This document shows, one piece after another, positions 6,961-15,218 of a DNA stretch of 39,759 nucleotides. Made by a program: the position numbers and the translations under genes. The notes beneath the pieces are model-generated. The model had not been told where the DNA came from. It did not search any database and saw only the letters and a list, made by a program, of their open reading frames with translations. The DNA lies in the NCBI GenBank assembly GCA_947176585.1, contig CAMWRI010000006.1, positions 1-39,759 on the forward strand. The letters are read 5' to 3'. Origin of the DNA: an uncultured Porphyromonadaceae bacterium (lineage in GTDB: Bacteria; Bacteroidota; Bacteroidia; Bacteroidales; Muribaculaceae). Within the stretch, counting starts at the first letter, position 1; every line of letters starts with the position of its first letter.

Positions 6961-8676
6961 ATGAAAAAAATTCTACTAACTCTCCTCCTGCTCCTGGGCA
7001 TCGGCTACGTAGCCCAAGCAGAAACCGGTGCTTTCCAAGCAAAAGATGCAAAAACTACGTCATCTGCCGGCAAAATTTACGAACTAACAGGCAATCTTCC
7101 GAATAATCCTGTATCTATTAATGGTGTTGCCACGTTCGACATTGAAAAGAAAAACAACAGCACCTCCCAGGTTAATGGTGGCTTGGTTCGCTGGTATGCA
7201 AACGATATAATCAAGCTCACACCTGCTGACGGTATTACCATCAAAAGTGTAAAGATTGAGGTAGGGTCAAATCATGGAGACATAACAATCGGAGATAATA
7301 CAATAACTACATCTTCAGATTCACCCACAGCTGAATTCACCGGACTATCTGCAACCGAAACTATAGAGATTACCAATAAGGCTCAAGTGCGCTTTTACTA
7401 TCTCGAATTTGAATACGAAGTCATAAAGCCGGAAACACGTAAGGTAGTTGAGCTTGCCTGGAGCACCAATAACAATCATATCCACTTAGGAGATGTTTTT
7501 GAGCAGCCTACGCTAACGGCTACCATTGGTGGAGTTGAGAGCGCAGAGGCTCTTGCTGCCGTTGCATATTCCAGCAGCAACGAAGAACTCATTAGCGTTG
7601 ACGAAAATGGCACCATGACATTCAGTAATAACGAGAACGATGTCAATGGAGTTGCTTTAATCACTGCATATATCCCTGCAGACAATCCTGACTTTATCTG
7701 CTATGATGAAGTAACCTACATGCTTCATGTGATGGACCCCGACAACTCACTTGAAGAAATGGTATTTGCAGATTTTGATTTAACCAATGCCGAAGCTTTA
7801 ACCGAAATAGAGGGCGTTTTGACAAAAATTTCTTTTGATTGTTCAAAAGCAACAAACAAAGCTGCCTTCTACGACTCAAACAACACTCTGCGCATATACC
7901 CTGAATCATATGTTACCATAAGCGTTCCTGAACGATTTGCGATTGAAAGTATTTCTTTTGCAACCGCTACAAAAACAGCCACTTTCGGAATAAAAGAAGG
8001 CGGAGGCAGTTTGAATAGCGACGGTTCTAAATGGACCTCTCCGGCGGATACAGATGTCAAAAGTGTAACCTTCAGCATTACGGGTTCTGGTCAGCGTGCT
8101 TGGACCAAAATCTCCGTCAACTACAAGCACCTGAGCCGCATTGCAGGCTTTGAACACAACCTTATTGCAGGCAACACTTCCGTGACGATGCACTATTCTC
8201 TCTACATCGTACACTACGAGGAAGATCAGGAATATAAAGTTACCCTCAACGTTGACGGTAAGGAAGAAAGTTCTACCGTACACGCCATTCGCGACTACGA
8301 GCAGCCCCAGGGCGCTATGATGCGAGTTTCGCCCAACACCAACGACCCCGTGACTCACGTTGCCACCGGCGTAATCACCATACCCGACGTAAACACCACC
8401 GGAGCTGAAAAGACCCACCAGTTTAAGGCCACTATTAGCCATAACGGCGAGGAACTCACCGAGCATACCTTCAGCAACGACACCAACAACGAAGCAAATG
8501 TGGTGCTCACCACCTCCGGCAACACCGGTACCACCGGTATCGAAGAAGTATCTGTCGAGGGTGCTGAAGCAGCCGAGTACTTCAACCTCCAGGGTGTGCG
8601 CGTGGCACGCCCCGAAGCCGGCAGCATCTATCTGGTGCGCCGTGCAGGCAAGGTGGAAAAGCAACTCGTAAAGTAA
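6961..8676 (+). CDS. Secreted protein with Ig-like region and C-terminal sorting-like tail
   Basis: A 571-residue exported protein of unknown function. The N-terminus is a Sec signal peptide (KKILLTLLLLLGIGYVAQA, cleavage likely near residue 20). The middle is beta-rich and threonine/asparagine-rich. One stretch (about 160-250, ELAWSTNNNHIHLG... to YSSSNEELISVDENGTMTF) resembles bacterial Ig-like (Big_2) repeats. The last 30 residues (EYFNLQGVRVARP, AGSIYLVRRAGKVEKQLVK) match the short C-terminal tail of many Muribaculaceae and Prevotella surface proteins, related to type IX secretion sorting signals. It is therefore probably exported to the surface or released. The AT-richer middle contrasts with the GC-rich ends. 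It stands alone behind the attenuator-like leader. Confidence 0.85.
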   Translation: MKKILLTLLLLLGIGYVAQAETGAFQAKDAKTTSSAGKIYELTGNLPNNPVSINGVATFDIEKKNNSTSQVNGGLVRWYANDIIKLTPADGITIKSVKIEVGSNHGDITIGDNTITTSSDSPTAEFTGLSATETIEITNKAQVRFYYLEFEYEVIKPETRKVVELAWSTNNNHIHLGDVFEQPTLTATIGGVESAEALAAVAYSSSNEELISVDENGTMTFSNNENDVNGVALITAYIPADNPDFICYDEVTYMLHVMDPDNSLEEMVFADFDLTNAEALTEIEGVLTKISFDCSKATNKAAFYDSNNTLRIYPESYVTISVPERFAIESISFATATKTATFGIKEGGGSLNSDGSKWTSPADTDVKSVTFSITGSGQRAWTKISVNYKHLSRIAGFEHNLIAGNTSVTMHYSLYIVHYEEDQEYKVTLNVDGKEESSTVHAIRDYEQPQGAMMRVSPNTNDPVTHVATGVITIPDVNTTGAEKTHQFKATISHNGEELTEHTFSNDTNNEANVVLTTSGNTGTTGIEEVSVEGAEAAEYFNLQGVRVARPEAGSIYLVRRAGKVEKQLVK

Positions 8677-8722
8677 CGAAGTCTTAACCCCGCAAGGGGC
8701 AAAGCATATTGTTTATTGATCA

Positions 8723-8763
8723 GCGACGTCGTGCACGTGAGTGTACGGCGTCGCGAAGTTTTT
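8723..8763 (+). terminator. Probable terminator of the secreted-protein gene
   Basis: GCGACG...GTGCAC pairs with GTGTAC...CGTCGC with a few mismatches around GTGA, followed after GAAG by five T. Confidence 0.65.
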
Positions 8764-8802
8764 CAGATATGCCACCACGCTAATTACCAAATCTTTATAT
8801 CT

Positions 8803-8820
8803 CTCTGCGCCTCTGCGCGA
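8803..8820 (+). repeat. Dispersed repeat CTCTGCGCCTCTGCGCGA
   Basis: An exact copy of the 18-bp doublet also found at 9910-9927 and 20053-20070. It lies between the secreted-protein terminator and the thioesterase gene. Confidence 0.75.
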
Positions 8821-8902
8821 GGCCTCTACTCCCATGAGCACCACACGCAAAATTATTCTGCTACCCGCCACAACATTGCGCCCCGGGGCACGTTATTAGA
8901 GT

Positions 8903-9652
8903 ATGTTCCAGGATTTATACAACAGCCACTACTGCCTCACGGCAGGCGAGACCGATGCCCACGGCCTTCTCTCGGCCCCCATGCTTGTGCAGAAATGCAT
9001 AGAAATCGCCACGCGCCACGCCAACGCCCTGCGCATTGGCTACGAGGAGCTGAGCAGCGCCGGCATAGGCTGGGTGCTCAGCCGCATGAGCATCGAGATC
9101 GAGCGCTACCCGCGCATCAACGAAACGTTCAGCATCTACACGTGGATCGAGAGCTACAACCGCCACTTCTCCGACCGCATGTTTGAAGTGGTGGACGAGG
9201 GCGGCAACACCCTGGCACGCGCCCGCTCCACGTGGGTAGCGATCGATATGCAATCCCGCACCATGGCTGACCTGCTCGCCTTTGAGCGCGACGCCTTTCC
9301 CTGCCTCGACCGCCCCTGCGACGTAGCGCCGGCGGCACGCGTGGGCAAGCTCGGCGAGGCTGCCGAGGAAGAACCCCTGCACTTCGGCTACAGCGATATC
9401 GACTTCAACCGCCACGTCAACACCGTGCGCTACCTTGAGCGCCTGCTCGACCACTGGCCCCTCGAGCACCACGACCACTATGCCGTGGCGCGCCTCGACA
9501 TGACCTTCAACCACGAGCTCCTCTACGGCACCCCCGCCACGCTGCGCGTGGAGCAGCACGACCACACCACCGACTGCGAAATCACCGGCCCCGGCGGCCG
9601 CCGCGCCGCCGCCTTCCGCATCCGCTGGCGCCTACGCCGCGACATGGAGTGA
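8903..9652 (+). CDS. Acyl-ACP thioesterase
   Basis: A 249-residue acyl-[acyl carrier protein] thioesterase with a double hot-dog fold (plant FatA/FatB-like). It releases free fatty acids from ACP in the cytoplasm. The N-terminal hot-dog (about 1-130) begins DLYNSHYCLTAGETDAHG, close to the bacterial consensus. The second half carries the catalytic Asp-x-Asn-x-His motif in SDIDFNRHVNTVRYLE (D167, N169, H171), followed by the LDMTFNHELLYG strand and the C-terminal TDCEITGPGG. The length is typical for Bacteroidales. ATG 8903 is the first start after the dispersed repeat and gives the full domain. It is convergent with the muramidase gene, with a long palindrome between them. Confidence 0.93.
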   Translation: MFQDLYNSHYCLTAGETDAHGLLSAPMLVQKCIEIATRHANALRIGYEELSSAGIGWVLSRMSIEIERYPRINETFSIYTWIESYNRHFSDRMFEVVDEGGNTLARARSTWVAIDMQSRTMADLLAFERDAFPCLDRPCDVAPAARVGKLGEAAEEEPLHFGYSDIDFNRHVNTVRYLERLLDHWPLEHHDHYAVARLDMTFNHELLYGTPATLRVEQHDHTTDCEITGPGGRRAAAFRIRWRLRRDME

Positions 9653-9660
9653 ACCAAAAA

Positions 9661-9927
9661 TCGCGCAGAGGAAAAATGACCTCAAGCTAGAGAGCACCGC
9701 AGGTGCGACGTTGTGGTTAACCGGGCATGACCGCAGGGAGTGCCCGGACAAGTGACCGCCAGGCCATAGTCGCGAAGCGACGGTGTCGTGTGTAGCATCA
9801 TCACAACATCGTCGCTCTGCGACTCACGCACTTATATATGTTTTTCCCGGGCACTCCCTTCGGTCATGCCCGGTTAACCACAACATCGGGCCTACGGCCC
9901 TCAAGTGTTCTCTGCGCCTCTGCGCGA
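9661..9927 (+). repeat. Long palindromic intergenic element, copy 2 (convergent gap)
   Basis: The gap between two convergent genes (stops at 9652 and 9944) is almost wholly one imperfect palindrome. The outer ends are TCGCGCAGAG (9661-9670) and CTCTGCGCGA (9918-9927). The main arms 9710-9747 and 9847-9884 are 38 bp with a single mismatch. The centre holds AGTCGCGAAGCGAC (about 9768) facing GTCGCTCTGCGACT (about 9811). It could act as a bidirectional terminator, a recombination substrate or a nonautonomous mobile unit. No transposase is near. Confidence 0.88.
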
Positions 9928-9943
9928 TTATATCCCCCCCGGT

Positions 9944-10720
9944 TTATTTCCGGGCCTTGTGCTTGGCGTAGCTGGAGGCGAGGCGCGTGTGGTAGCCGCG
10001 GGCGGCATAGCTGGGGCCGTTGTAGCCACGGGCGAATGTGGCCCAGTCCTTGGCGCGCAACGCGGGCAGCAGACCCGCACGGCGGATAAACTCGGCAAAC
10101 AGCTCGAGCTGATCGCGCTCGCTGCGGCTCATGAGCTTCAGAAACTCGGCGTGCGACTTGGTGCCACAGCGATCATAATTGAAGCCTCCTATCTGAAACA
10201 TACCCCAGAACGTGCCCTCGATAGCCGATATGCTGTCGATGCTCATGGCCGCGTCGAGGCGTGCCTGCTGGGCGGCCTGCTGCGAGCCGTAGCGCGCGGT
10301 GTTGGGGCGGTTGAATATCACGGCGTGTGAGCCGGTGTATTTATTGAGCTGCACGCCCCGTCGCGCGGCGCGCTTGCGATACATCGAGAGGTCGAAGTTG
10401 ATCAGCGGTTTGCCGTCGGCCCAGAATCCCTGATGGCCGGGCCCCGCCTCGATTTCCGTCACCGCCTTGATTGCCGCCACTTCCACACCCAGGTCGGCAG
10501 CCACTTCCTCGAAGTCACGCTCGGTGAGGCGCCCGCTGCGCAGGCTCTCGGCCGGAGGCAGGAAACTCACGGGAATAGTGTCGCCCCCCACCACCACATA
10601 GTTGTGGCCTATGGGATCGGGGCTGAAGCGATGCGGCACGGCCGCACGTGCCGAGCCGCAGCCCTGCAGGATGAGCAGGGCCGCGGCAGCGGCTATGGAT
10701 ATGTGCGGAAAGCGGGCCAC
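9944..10720 (-). CDS. N-acetylmuramidase-type lipoprotein (DUF3380-like lysozyme)
   Basis: A 258-residue lipoprotein with a phage-lysin-like N-acetylmuramidase domain that would cleave peptidoglycan from the periplasmic face of a membrane. I start at GTG 10720. This gives a short lipoprotein signal ending in LILQGC (lipidated C21), and it begins 10 bp after the pepD stop; longer readings would overlap pepD. The domain (about 65-250) has the family's features: a glutamate in VTEIEAGPGHQGFWADGKP (likely catalytic), then NFDLSMYRKRAARRG, GTFWGMFQIGGFNYDRCG and the C-terminal RAKDWATFARGYNGPSYA. The final YNGPSY motif is characteristic of these muramidases. It is transcribed with pepD. The role could be cell-wall turnover or attack on other cells; the sequence does not decide. 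Confidence 0.85.
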   Translation of the reverse strand: MARFPHISIAAAAALLILQGCGSARAAVPHRFSPDPIGHNYVVVGGDTIPVSFLPPAESLRSGRLTERDFEEVAADLGVEVAAIKAVTEIEAGPGHQGFWADGKPLINFDLSMYRKRAARRGVQLNKYTGSHAVIFNRPNTARYGSQQAAQQARLDAAMSIDSISAIEGTFWGMFQIGGFNYDRCGTKSHAEFLKLMSRSERDQLELFAEFIRRAGLLPALRAKDWATFARGYNGPSYAARGYHTRLASSYAKHKARK

Positions 10721-10730
10721 TTGCGTGCGA

Positions 10731-12194
10731 TCACTTCTTGAGATCGGCCACCTTCTCGATAGTGCGGGTGAGCTGTCCCCAGAAGCGCTCCACGGCGGGG
10801 ATATACATGCGCTCGCTGGGCGAGTGCACGCCCTGCAGCGTGGGGCCGAACGACACCATGTCGAGATAGGGATACTTCTCCAGGAACAGGCCGCACTCGA
10901 GGCCTGCATGAATGGCCTTGATGGCGGGACGCACGCCGTAGAGCTCCTCGTAGGCATCGGAAGCGAGGTGCATGATGGGGCTGTTCATGTTGGGGGCCCA
11001 GCCGGGATAGCCGTCGCCGTGGGTCACCTTGGCGCCGGCCAGGGTGAAGAGAGCCTCCACGCGGCGGGCGATGTCCCACTTGCGCGACTCCACGCTCGAG
11101 CGCTGCGAGGTGGTGACGAGGATAGTGCTGTCCGGCTGCATCTTCACGGAAGCGAGATTCGTGGAAGTCTCCACGAGGCCTTCGAGGTCGCGGCTCATGC
11201 TGATCACACCGTGGGGCGCGGCATAGAGAGCTTCCACAAGGCGCACCGTGGTGGGGGTGTCGACGCAGTATTCAGGGCGCTCCACGCTGCTCAGTTCAAG
11301 CTCCAGAGTGGGCTCGATGCCGGCGAATTCGGCCTGCACTTCGGCCACGTATTCATTAAAGAGCACGCGCACGGTCTCCTTGTTGCCGGCGTGCACGCCC
11401 ACTATGGCATGGGCGGCGCGGGGGATGGCGTTGCGCAGGTTGCCGCCATCGATTTCGGAGAGCGCGATCTCATGGCCTGCGGCTATGAGGCTGTAGAGGA
11501 AGCGTGCGAGCAGGCGGTTGGCATTGGCGCGGCCCAGGTGGATGTCGCCGCCGCTGTGGCCGCCCAGGCCCTTGCTGATATCCACCTTGAAGTAGAAGAA
11601 ATCAGTGGGAGCCATCATGCGCTCGTAGCTGAAGGTGCACGTGGTGTCCACACCGCCGGCGCAGCCCACGAAGATCTCGGCATCGTCCTCGCTGTCGAGG
11701 TTGAGCAGCATAGTGCCGGTGATCATGCCTTCGCCCAGGTTGTTGGCGCCGGTGAGGCCCGTTTCCTCATCCACGGTGAAGAGGGCCTCAAGCGGGCCGT
11801 GCACCAGTTCCTTATCTGTGAGGGCGGCCAGAGCGGCAGCCATACCAATGCCGTTGTCGGCTCCCAGGGTGGTGCCGTCGGCGCGCAGCCAGTCGCCGTC
11901 CACGATGGTGGTGATGGGCGAGTTCTCGAAGTCGAAATTCTTGTCGTTGCTCTCGCACACCATGTCCATGTGGGCCTGCATTATCAGCGTGGGCGCATCC
12001 TCGTGGCCCGGGGTGGCGGGCACGCTCATCACCACGTTGCCCACGGCGTCGGTCTTGACGGCGAGGTTGTGCTTGGCGGCGAAGTCGAGGAGATACTTGC
12101 GGATTTTGCCTTCCTTCTTGGAGGGACGGGGCACGTGGTTGATTTCGTCGAAAATGGCGAAGACAGCCGCGGGCTTGAGATCTTTGATAGTCAT
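10731..12194 (-). CDS. pepD: Aminoacyl-histidine dipeptidase (peptidase M20C)
   Basis: A 487-residue cytosolic beta-Ala-His/Xaa-His dipeptidase of the M20C family, a two-zinc enzyme that hydrolyses many dipeptides. The metal and catalytic residues are present: H75 and D77 in AHMDMVCE, D113 in LGADNGIG, the catalytic base and zinc pair E143/E144 in VDEETGLTGA, and the later SEDDAEIFVGCAGG and GGHSGGDIH segments. The length equals the E. coli enzyme (485). A weak promoter (TATTTTTG on the minus strand at 12300-12307, no clear -33) would give a leader of about 100 nt. It is the first gene of a two-gene unit with the muramidase lipoprotein. Confidence 0.96.
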   Translation of the reverse strand: MTIKDLKPAAVFAIFDEINHVPRPSKKEGKIRKYLLDFAAKHNLAVKTDAVGNVVMSVPATPGHEDAPTLIMQAHMDMVCESNDKNFDFENSPITTIVDGDWLRADGTTLGADNGIGMAAALAALTDKELVHGPLEALFTVDEETGLTGANNLGEGMITGTMLLNLDSEDDAEIFVGCAGGVDTTCTFSYERMMAPTDFFYFKVDISKGLGGHSGGDIHLGRANANRLLARFLYSLIAAGHEIALSEIDGGNLRNAIPRAAHAIVGVHAGNKETVRVLFNEYVAEVQAEFAGIEPTLELELSSVERPEYCVDTPTTVRLVEALYAAPHGVISMSRDLEGLVETSTNLASVKMQPDSTILVTTSQRSSVESRKWDIARRVEALFTLAGAKVTHGDGYPGWAPNMNSPIMHLASDAYEELYGVRPAIKAIHAGLECGLFLEKYPYLDMVSFGPTLQGVHSPSERMYIPAVERFWGQLTRTIEKVADLKK

Positions 12195-12368
12195 AGTATG
12201 TGACGGTTTTTAATAAGAAACATTTCAAAAAAACGCTTAACGGCGGGGCGCCGTTTTGCAAAGAATGTTAAAAATGCCCGTTTTGGGCGCTCTAAATTAC
12301 AAAAATAATTTTAGATATGACGATTATTTCACATTCCTTTCCTATATTTGCACATCAAAAGCTCGAAA

Positions 12369-12590
12369 ATGCCCATGAAAGTGATTTTGCTGAGCATAGC
12401 TATAGTGGGTGTGTGCGTGCTGTTGCTGGGTGTGAAAGTGTTTTTTGTGCCCGGCGCGCGCTTTCCTTCCGGACACATCCACGAGCACGCGGCACTGCGC
12501 CGCCGCGGCATCTCATGCGCATCCTCGGGCCAAGACCACGACGAAAAAACAAAACAAAAACATAACAACCACCAAAACAACCCCAGCTAA
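12369..12590 (+). CDS. Small membrane protein, conserved-looking
   Basis: A 73-residue protein (71 if the next ATG at 12375, MKVILLS, is used, which I regard as slightly more likely). One membrane helix (VILLSIAIVGVCVLLLGVKVFFV) is followed by GARFPSGHIHEHAALRRRGISCASSGQDHD and a hydrophilic His/Asn/Lys tail. The GISCASS-type segment and the FPSGHIH motif recall short membrane proteins common in Bacteroidales, but I know no function. The gene stops one base before the OmpH-like ATG, so the two are surely co-transcribed. A -7-like box TATATTTG at 12343-12350 lies just upstream without a clear -33 element. Confidence 0.7.
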   Translation: MPMKVILLSIAIVGVCVLLLGVKVFFVPGARFPSGHIHEHAALRRRGISCASSGQDHDEKTKQKHNNHQNNPS

Positions 12591-13205
12591 ATGAAAAAAT
12601 TAGCTATCGCAGCCCGCCTGCTCGTAATAGCCCTGGCCGTAGCAGCCACCGCATGCTCGAAGGCCGACAAAGCCGCCGACAACAACGAGGCTCCCGCCAC
12701 CACTACTGCAACAGCCGACGGCGAAACCGGCAAAGGCGGCGGCATCCGTTATCTCAACCTCGACACCGTATTCGCCAACTACACGCTGGCACAGGAAATC
12801 AGCAAGGAAGGCCAGAAGCTCATGCTCGACTATCAGAACCTCGAGCGCCAGAAGCAGAACGAAATCCAGCGTCTGGGCAGCAGCATCGAGCAGAAGCGCA
12901 ACAGCAACGGCTACCTGAGCCAGGAATCCTTCGATGCCGACGTGAACAACTTCAACAAGAAGCAGAACGAGGCAGCCAACGTGCTGGCAGCCCGTCAGAA
13001 CAGCATCACCGCCAAGATGGCCGAGCGCCAGAAAGTGCTCCAGGACAGTCTCGACAGCTTCCTGCGCGATCTCAACGCCACCCGCCACTACGACGCAGTG
13101 CTGCTGCGCGAAAGCGGCGTGTACTTCAACCCCGCCCTCGACATCACACAGGAAGTGATCGCCGGCCTCAACGCCCGCTACACTCCCGCCCCCGCAGCCG
13201 AATAG
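12591..13205 (+). CDS. OmpH/Skp-like periplasmic chaperone, lipoprotein
   Basis: A 204-residue OmpH-family protein. Skp-type chaperones hold unfolded outer-membrane proteins in the periplasm. The N-terminus is a lipoprotein signal (LVIALAVAATAC, lipidated C22), then a low-complexity Ala/Thr linker (about 30-50). The OmpH core begins at IRYLNLDTVFANYTLAQEI (about 55) and continues with a long charged coiled coil (about 75-150: DYQNLERQKQNEIQRL, NNFNKKQNEAANVLAARQ). It ends with the DLNATRHYDAVLLRESGVYF strand region and a helix. This strand-coiled coil-strand arrangement is the family hallmark. The lipid anchor is usual for Bacteroidales forms but not for E. coli Skp. It sits directly after the small membrane protein. 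Confidence 0.9.
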   Translation: MKKLAIAARLLVIALAVAATACSKADKAADNNEAPATTTATADGETGKGGGIRYLNLDTVFANYTLAQEISKEGQKLMLDYQNLERQKQNEIQRLGSSIEQKRNSNGYLSQESFDADVNNFNKKQNEAANVLAARQNSITAKMAERQKVLQDSLDSFLRDLNATRHYDAVLLRESGVYFNPALDITQEVIAGLNARYTPAPAAE

Positions 13206-13279
13206 TCCGCATCAACAAACAATAGAATATAAATTAAGTAAGATTTATCAGTCTTATAAGATTTATATAGGCTTCTGCA

Positions 13280-13316
13280 CATCGGTCCGCTCTCCACAGC
13301 GGGCCGATGTTTATTT
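13280..13316 (+). terminator. Terminator after the OmpH-like gene
   Basis: CATCGGTCCGC (13280-13290) pairs with GCGGGCCGATG (13299-13309) with one G-U pair, and TTTATTTT follows. Confidence 0.8.
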
Positions 13317-13530
13317 TACGCCCCCGGAATAGCGGGGGCGAGCGAACACGGCGCGCTCTTCGGCGCGTCTTTTTCACCTCCGGAATTTTTTTCAAAAATT
13401 TTACTTGAATCGCGCTTTTATACGACGTTGGAGTCCAGGCGATTATACTAAAATAGCCTTGAATCGCGTCCACGAGTGCGCGATTATAGGTTATCAGGAT
13501 ATCATTGTATCGTAACTTTGCAGTGTAATA

Positions 13531-13860
13531 AGACCCCGTTCTACAATATTTGTTAAGGCTGAGGCGGTCAAGCGTTATTCAGATGTGTTTGCGCAGTGAG
13601 GGAGCAATGCGGTTGCATTGTGACCGAAACAAGCGGACACAGATGCATGACGATTGGCCGAGGCAAGGAGGATTCTACTCCACAGCCGGTTCAGATAATC
13701 GGAATTGAGTCTGTGATTGGAATATCTTCGCCTCGCATCTCTACGGCGCTTTCTGCCTTGTTCTTCAGTCACGTAGCATCGCTACGCTCCATCATCACAA
13801 GACAAAAATCACTCGGCGATATGCGACCTCAGCCTTAACAAATATTGTAGAACGGGGTCT
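13531..13860 (+). mobile_element. MITE-like element with 34-bp perfect terminal inverted repeats
   Basis: The ends 13531-13564 and 13827-13860 are perfect 34-bp inverted repeats, starting AGACCCCGTTCTACAATATT. The 262-bp interior carries no transposase; its open frames on both strands (about 65-80 codons) match no family I know. If the outermost A/T is counted as target, the element is flanked on both sides by TAA, a 3-bp duplication like that of IS5-group and Tourist-type elements. It lies between the OmpH terminator and the urease operon. An autonomous partner should exist elsewhere in the genome. Confidence 0.9.
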
Positions 13861-14303
13861 AAAACGCGCCCCTGAGCTCAGGGCGCCCCCCGGCCGGGAT
13901 TTTACACACACCGAGATAATCAACCCGATTTATTAACCCGTTAATCTGCAAATCAACTTAAAATGTTTCATCCATCAGCCCACCATCCCCGCGATTCCAC
14001 CTGATCCATGGGGCCGCTTCCGCAAGTTCCGACAATCGCGCGTCCTCGCAGCTGCGGAAAACGTCCCGCCACCATAATAAATGTTTGTCTTCGGGTGAAA
14101 ATCCGACGGCTACCAAACATATACGCGACTCTGAATAAAGGGCTGCGCCATGGAGCGCCCTTTATCGGAGACGCGTCCGTTCGATGCAAAACATGCTGCA
14201 AAACATATAGCGCAAATGAGATTTTTTGTGTAAATTGCAAAACTTTTTAATAGCACGCTTGTTCTCAAATTCAAACATATTCCCCTCATAAAACCACCAA
14301 AAC
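13861..14303 (+). other. Leader region of the urease operon, no gene seen
   Basis: About 440 bp between the MITE and ureA. It begins with a near-perfect palindrome GCGCCCCTGAGCTCAGGGCGC (about 13865-13885). Later there is a hairpin TAAAGGGC/GCCCTTTA (14136-14164), which could be a terminator remnant or a small repeat. The last 100 bp are AT-rich and contain a possible -7 box (TAAATTG at 14231) without a good -33. No convincing coding frame or riboswitch was recognised, and no nickel or nitrogen control site could be identified. Confidence 0.45.
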
Positions 14304-14606
14304 ATGCATCTGACCCCTAAAGAGCAAGACAAGCTCACCCTTCTCACCCTGGGAATGATAGCCGAACGCCGTCTCCAAAAGGGACTTAAGCTCAACTATC
14401 CCGAATCAGTGGCCTACATCACAAGCTGCGCGCTCGAAGGCGCCCGCGAAGGCAAAACAGTAGAAGAAGTGATGCACGACGCGTCCAACGTCCTCACCAA
14501 GGACGACGTGATGGAAGGCGTCGCCGACATGATCACGCTGCTGCAGGTTGAAGCCGTATTCACCGATGGCTCGCGCCTGGTGTCGATCCACCACCCCATC
14601 AAGTAA
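14304..14606 (+). CDS. ureA: Urease gamma subunit
   Basis: A 100-residue urease gamma subunit, the smallest part of the (alpha-beta-gamma)3 enzyme that hydrolyses urea to ammonia and carbamate in the cytoplasm. It has the family's hallmarks: [39 protein letters not shown] at the start, [14 protein letters not shown] in the middle and the C-terminal [21 protein letters not shown]. Length is exactly typical. It opens the cluster, 27 bp before ureB, with separate gamma and beta genes rather than the fused form of Helicobacter. Confidence 0.98.
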   Translation: MHLTPKEQDKLTLLTLGMIAERRLQKGLKLNYPESVAYITSCALEGAREGKTVEEVMHDASNVLTKDDVMEGVADMITLLQVEAVFTDGSRLVSIHHPIK

Positions 14607-14633
14607 CTCACCTCCCTCTAAACACTGAACACA

Positions 14634-15212
14634 ATGAGCAACGACACTAATATCACTCCCGGCTTCACGCCCGAGACCTACGTGCCCGTGGGCGGCGTGA
14701 TCCTGCAGTCCGGAAATCTGGAGTACAATGCCGGCCGCCAGACCGTTACGGTGACCGTTCACAACACCGGCGACCGTCCCATCCAGGTGGGCAGCCATCT
14801 GCACTTCTTCGAGGCCAACCGCTATCTGGAATTCGACCGCAAGGCCGCCTTCGGCTGCCACCTCAACATTCCCGCCACCACCGCTATCCGCTTCGAGCCC
14901 GGCGAGGAAAAAGTGGTCGAACTCGTCACATTCGCCGGCAAGCGCCGCATCATTGGCTTCAACGACCTCACCGACGGCTATGCCGGCCCCGAGGACAAGC
15001 CCACCTACTTCCCCACCCGCGACCGAGCCTACCGCCGCATGGACGAAAACGGCTTCAAGGATGCGCCCGGCGACGACACCGTGGCCGAGTATATCGTGCC
15101 CGGCGGAGTGGCCACAGGCACTCCCGCACAGGCAGCCGCAGCAGCTGCCCCCGCAGCAAAACCCGCTGCCCCCGCAGCTCCCGCAACCCCTTCCTCTAAC
15201 GACAAAAAGTAA
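14634..15212 (+). CDS. ureB: Urease beta subunit with long Ala/Pro-rich tail
   Basis: A 192-residue urease beta subunit. The core (about 15-130) is the usual one: [69 protein letters not shown] and the [16 protein letters not shown] strand. Typical beta subunits are about 100-120 residues. This one adds about 60: a [34 protein letters not shown] segment and then a low-complexity Ala/Pro tail (about 160-185) ending SSNDKK. The tail looks disordered and its role is unknown; it could be a linker or a contact surface in a higher oligomer. It ends 6 bp before ureC. Confidence 0.96.
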   Translation: MSNDTNITPGFTPETYVPVGGVILQSGNLEYNAGRQTVTVTVHNTGDRPIQVGSHLHFFEANRYLEFDRKAAFGCHLNIPATTAIRFEPGEEKVVELVTFAGKRRIIGFNDLTDGYAGPEDKPTYFPTRDRAYRRMDENGFKDAPGDDTVAEYIVPGGVATGTPAQAAAAAAPAAKPAAPAAPATPSSNDKK

Positions 15213-15218
15213 ACACTC

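Noticed and set aside
10602-12203. Very long plus-strand frame opposite pepD, and similar long antisense frames opposite metK, the foldase, ureC and the PUL genes
   Set aside because: These are mirror frames caused by high third-position GC; they show only Gly/Val/His-rich text and no domains.
13575-13838. Open frames inside the MITE as a possible transposase or toxin
   Set aside because: Both are short, overlap on opposite strands and show no DDE or other catalytic motif; the element fits a nonautonomous MITE better.
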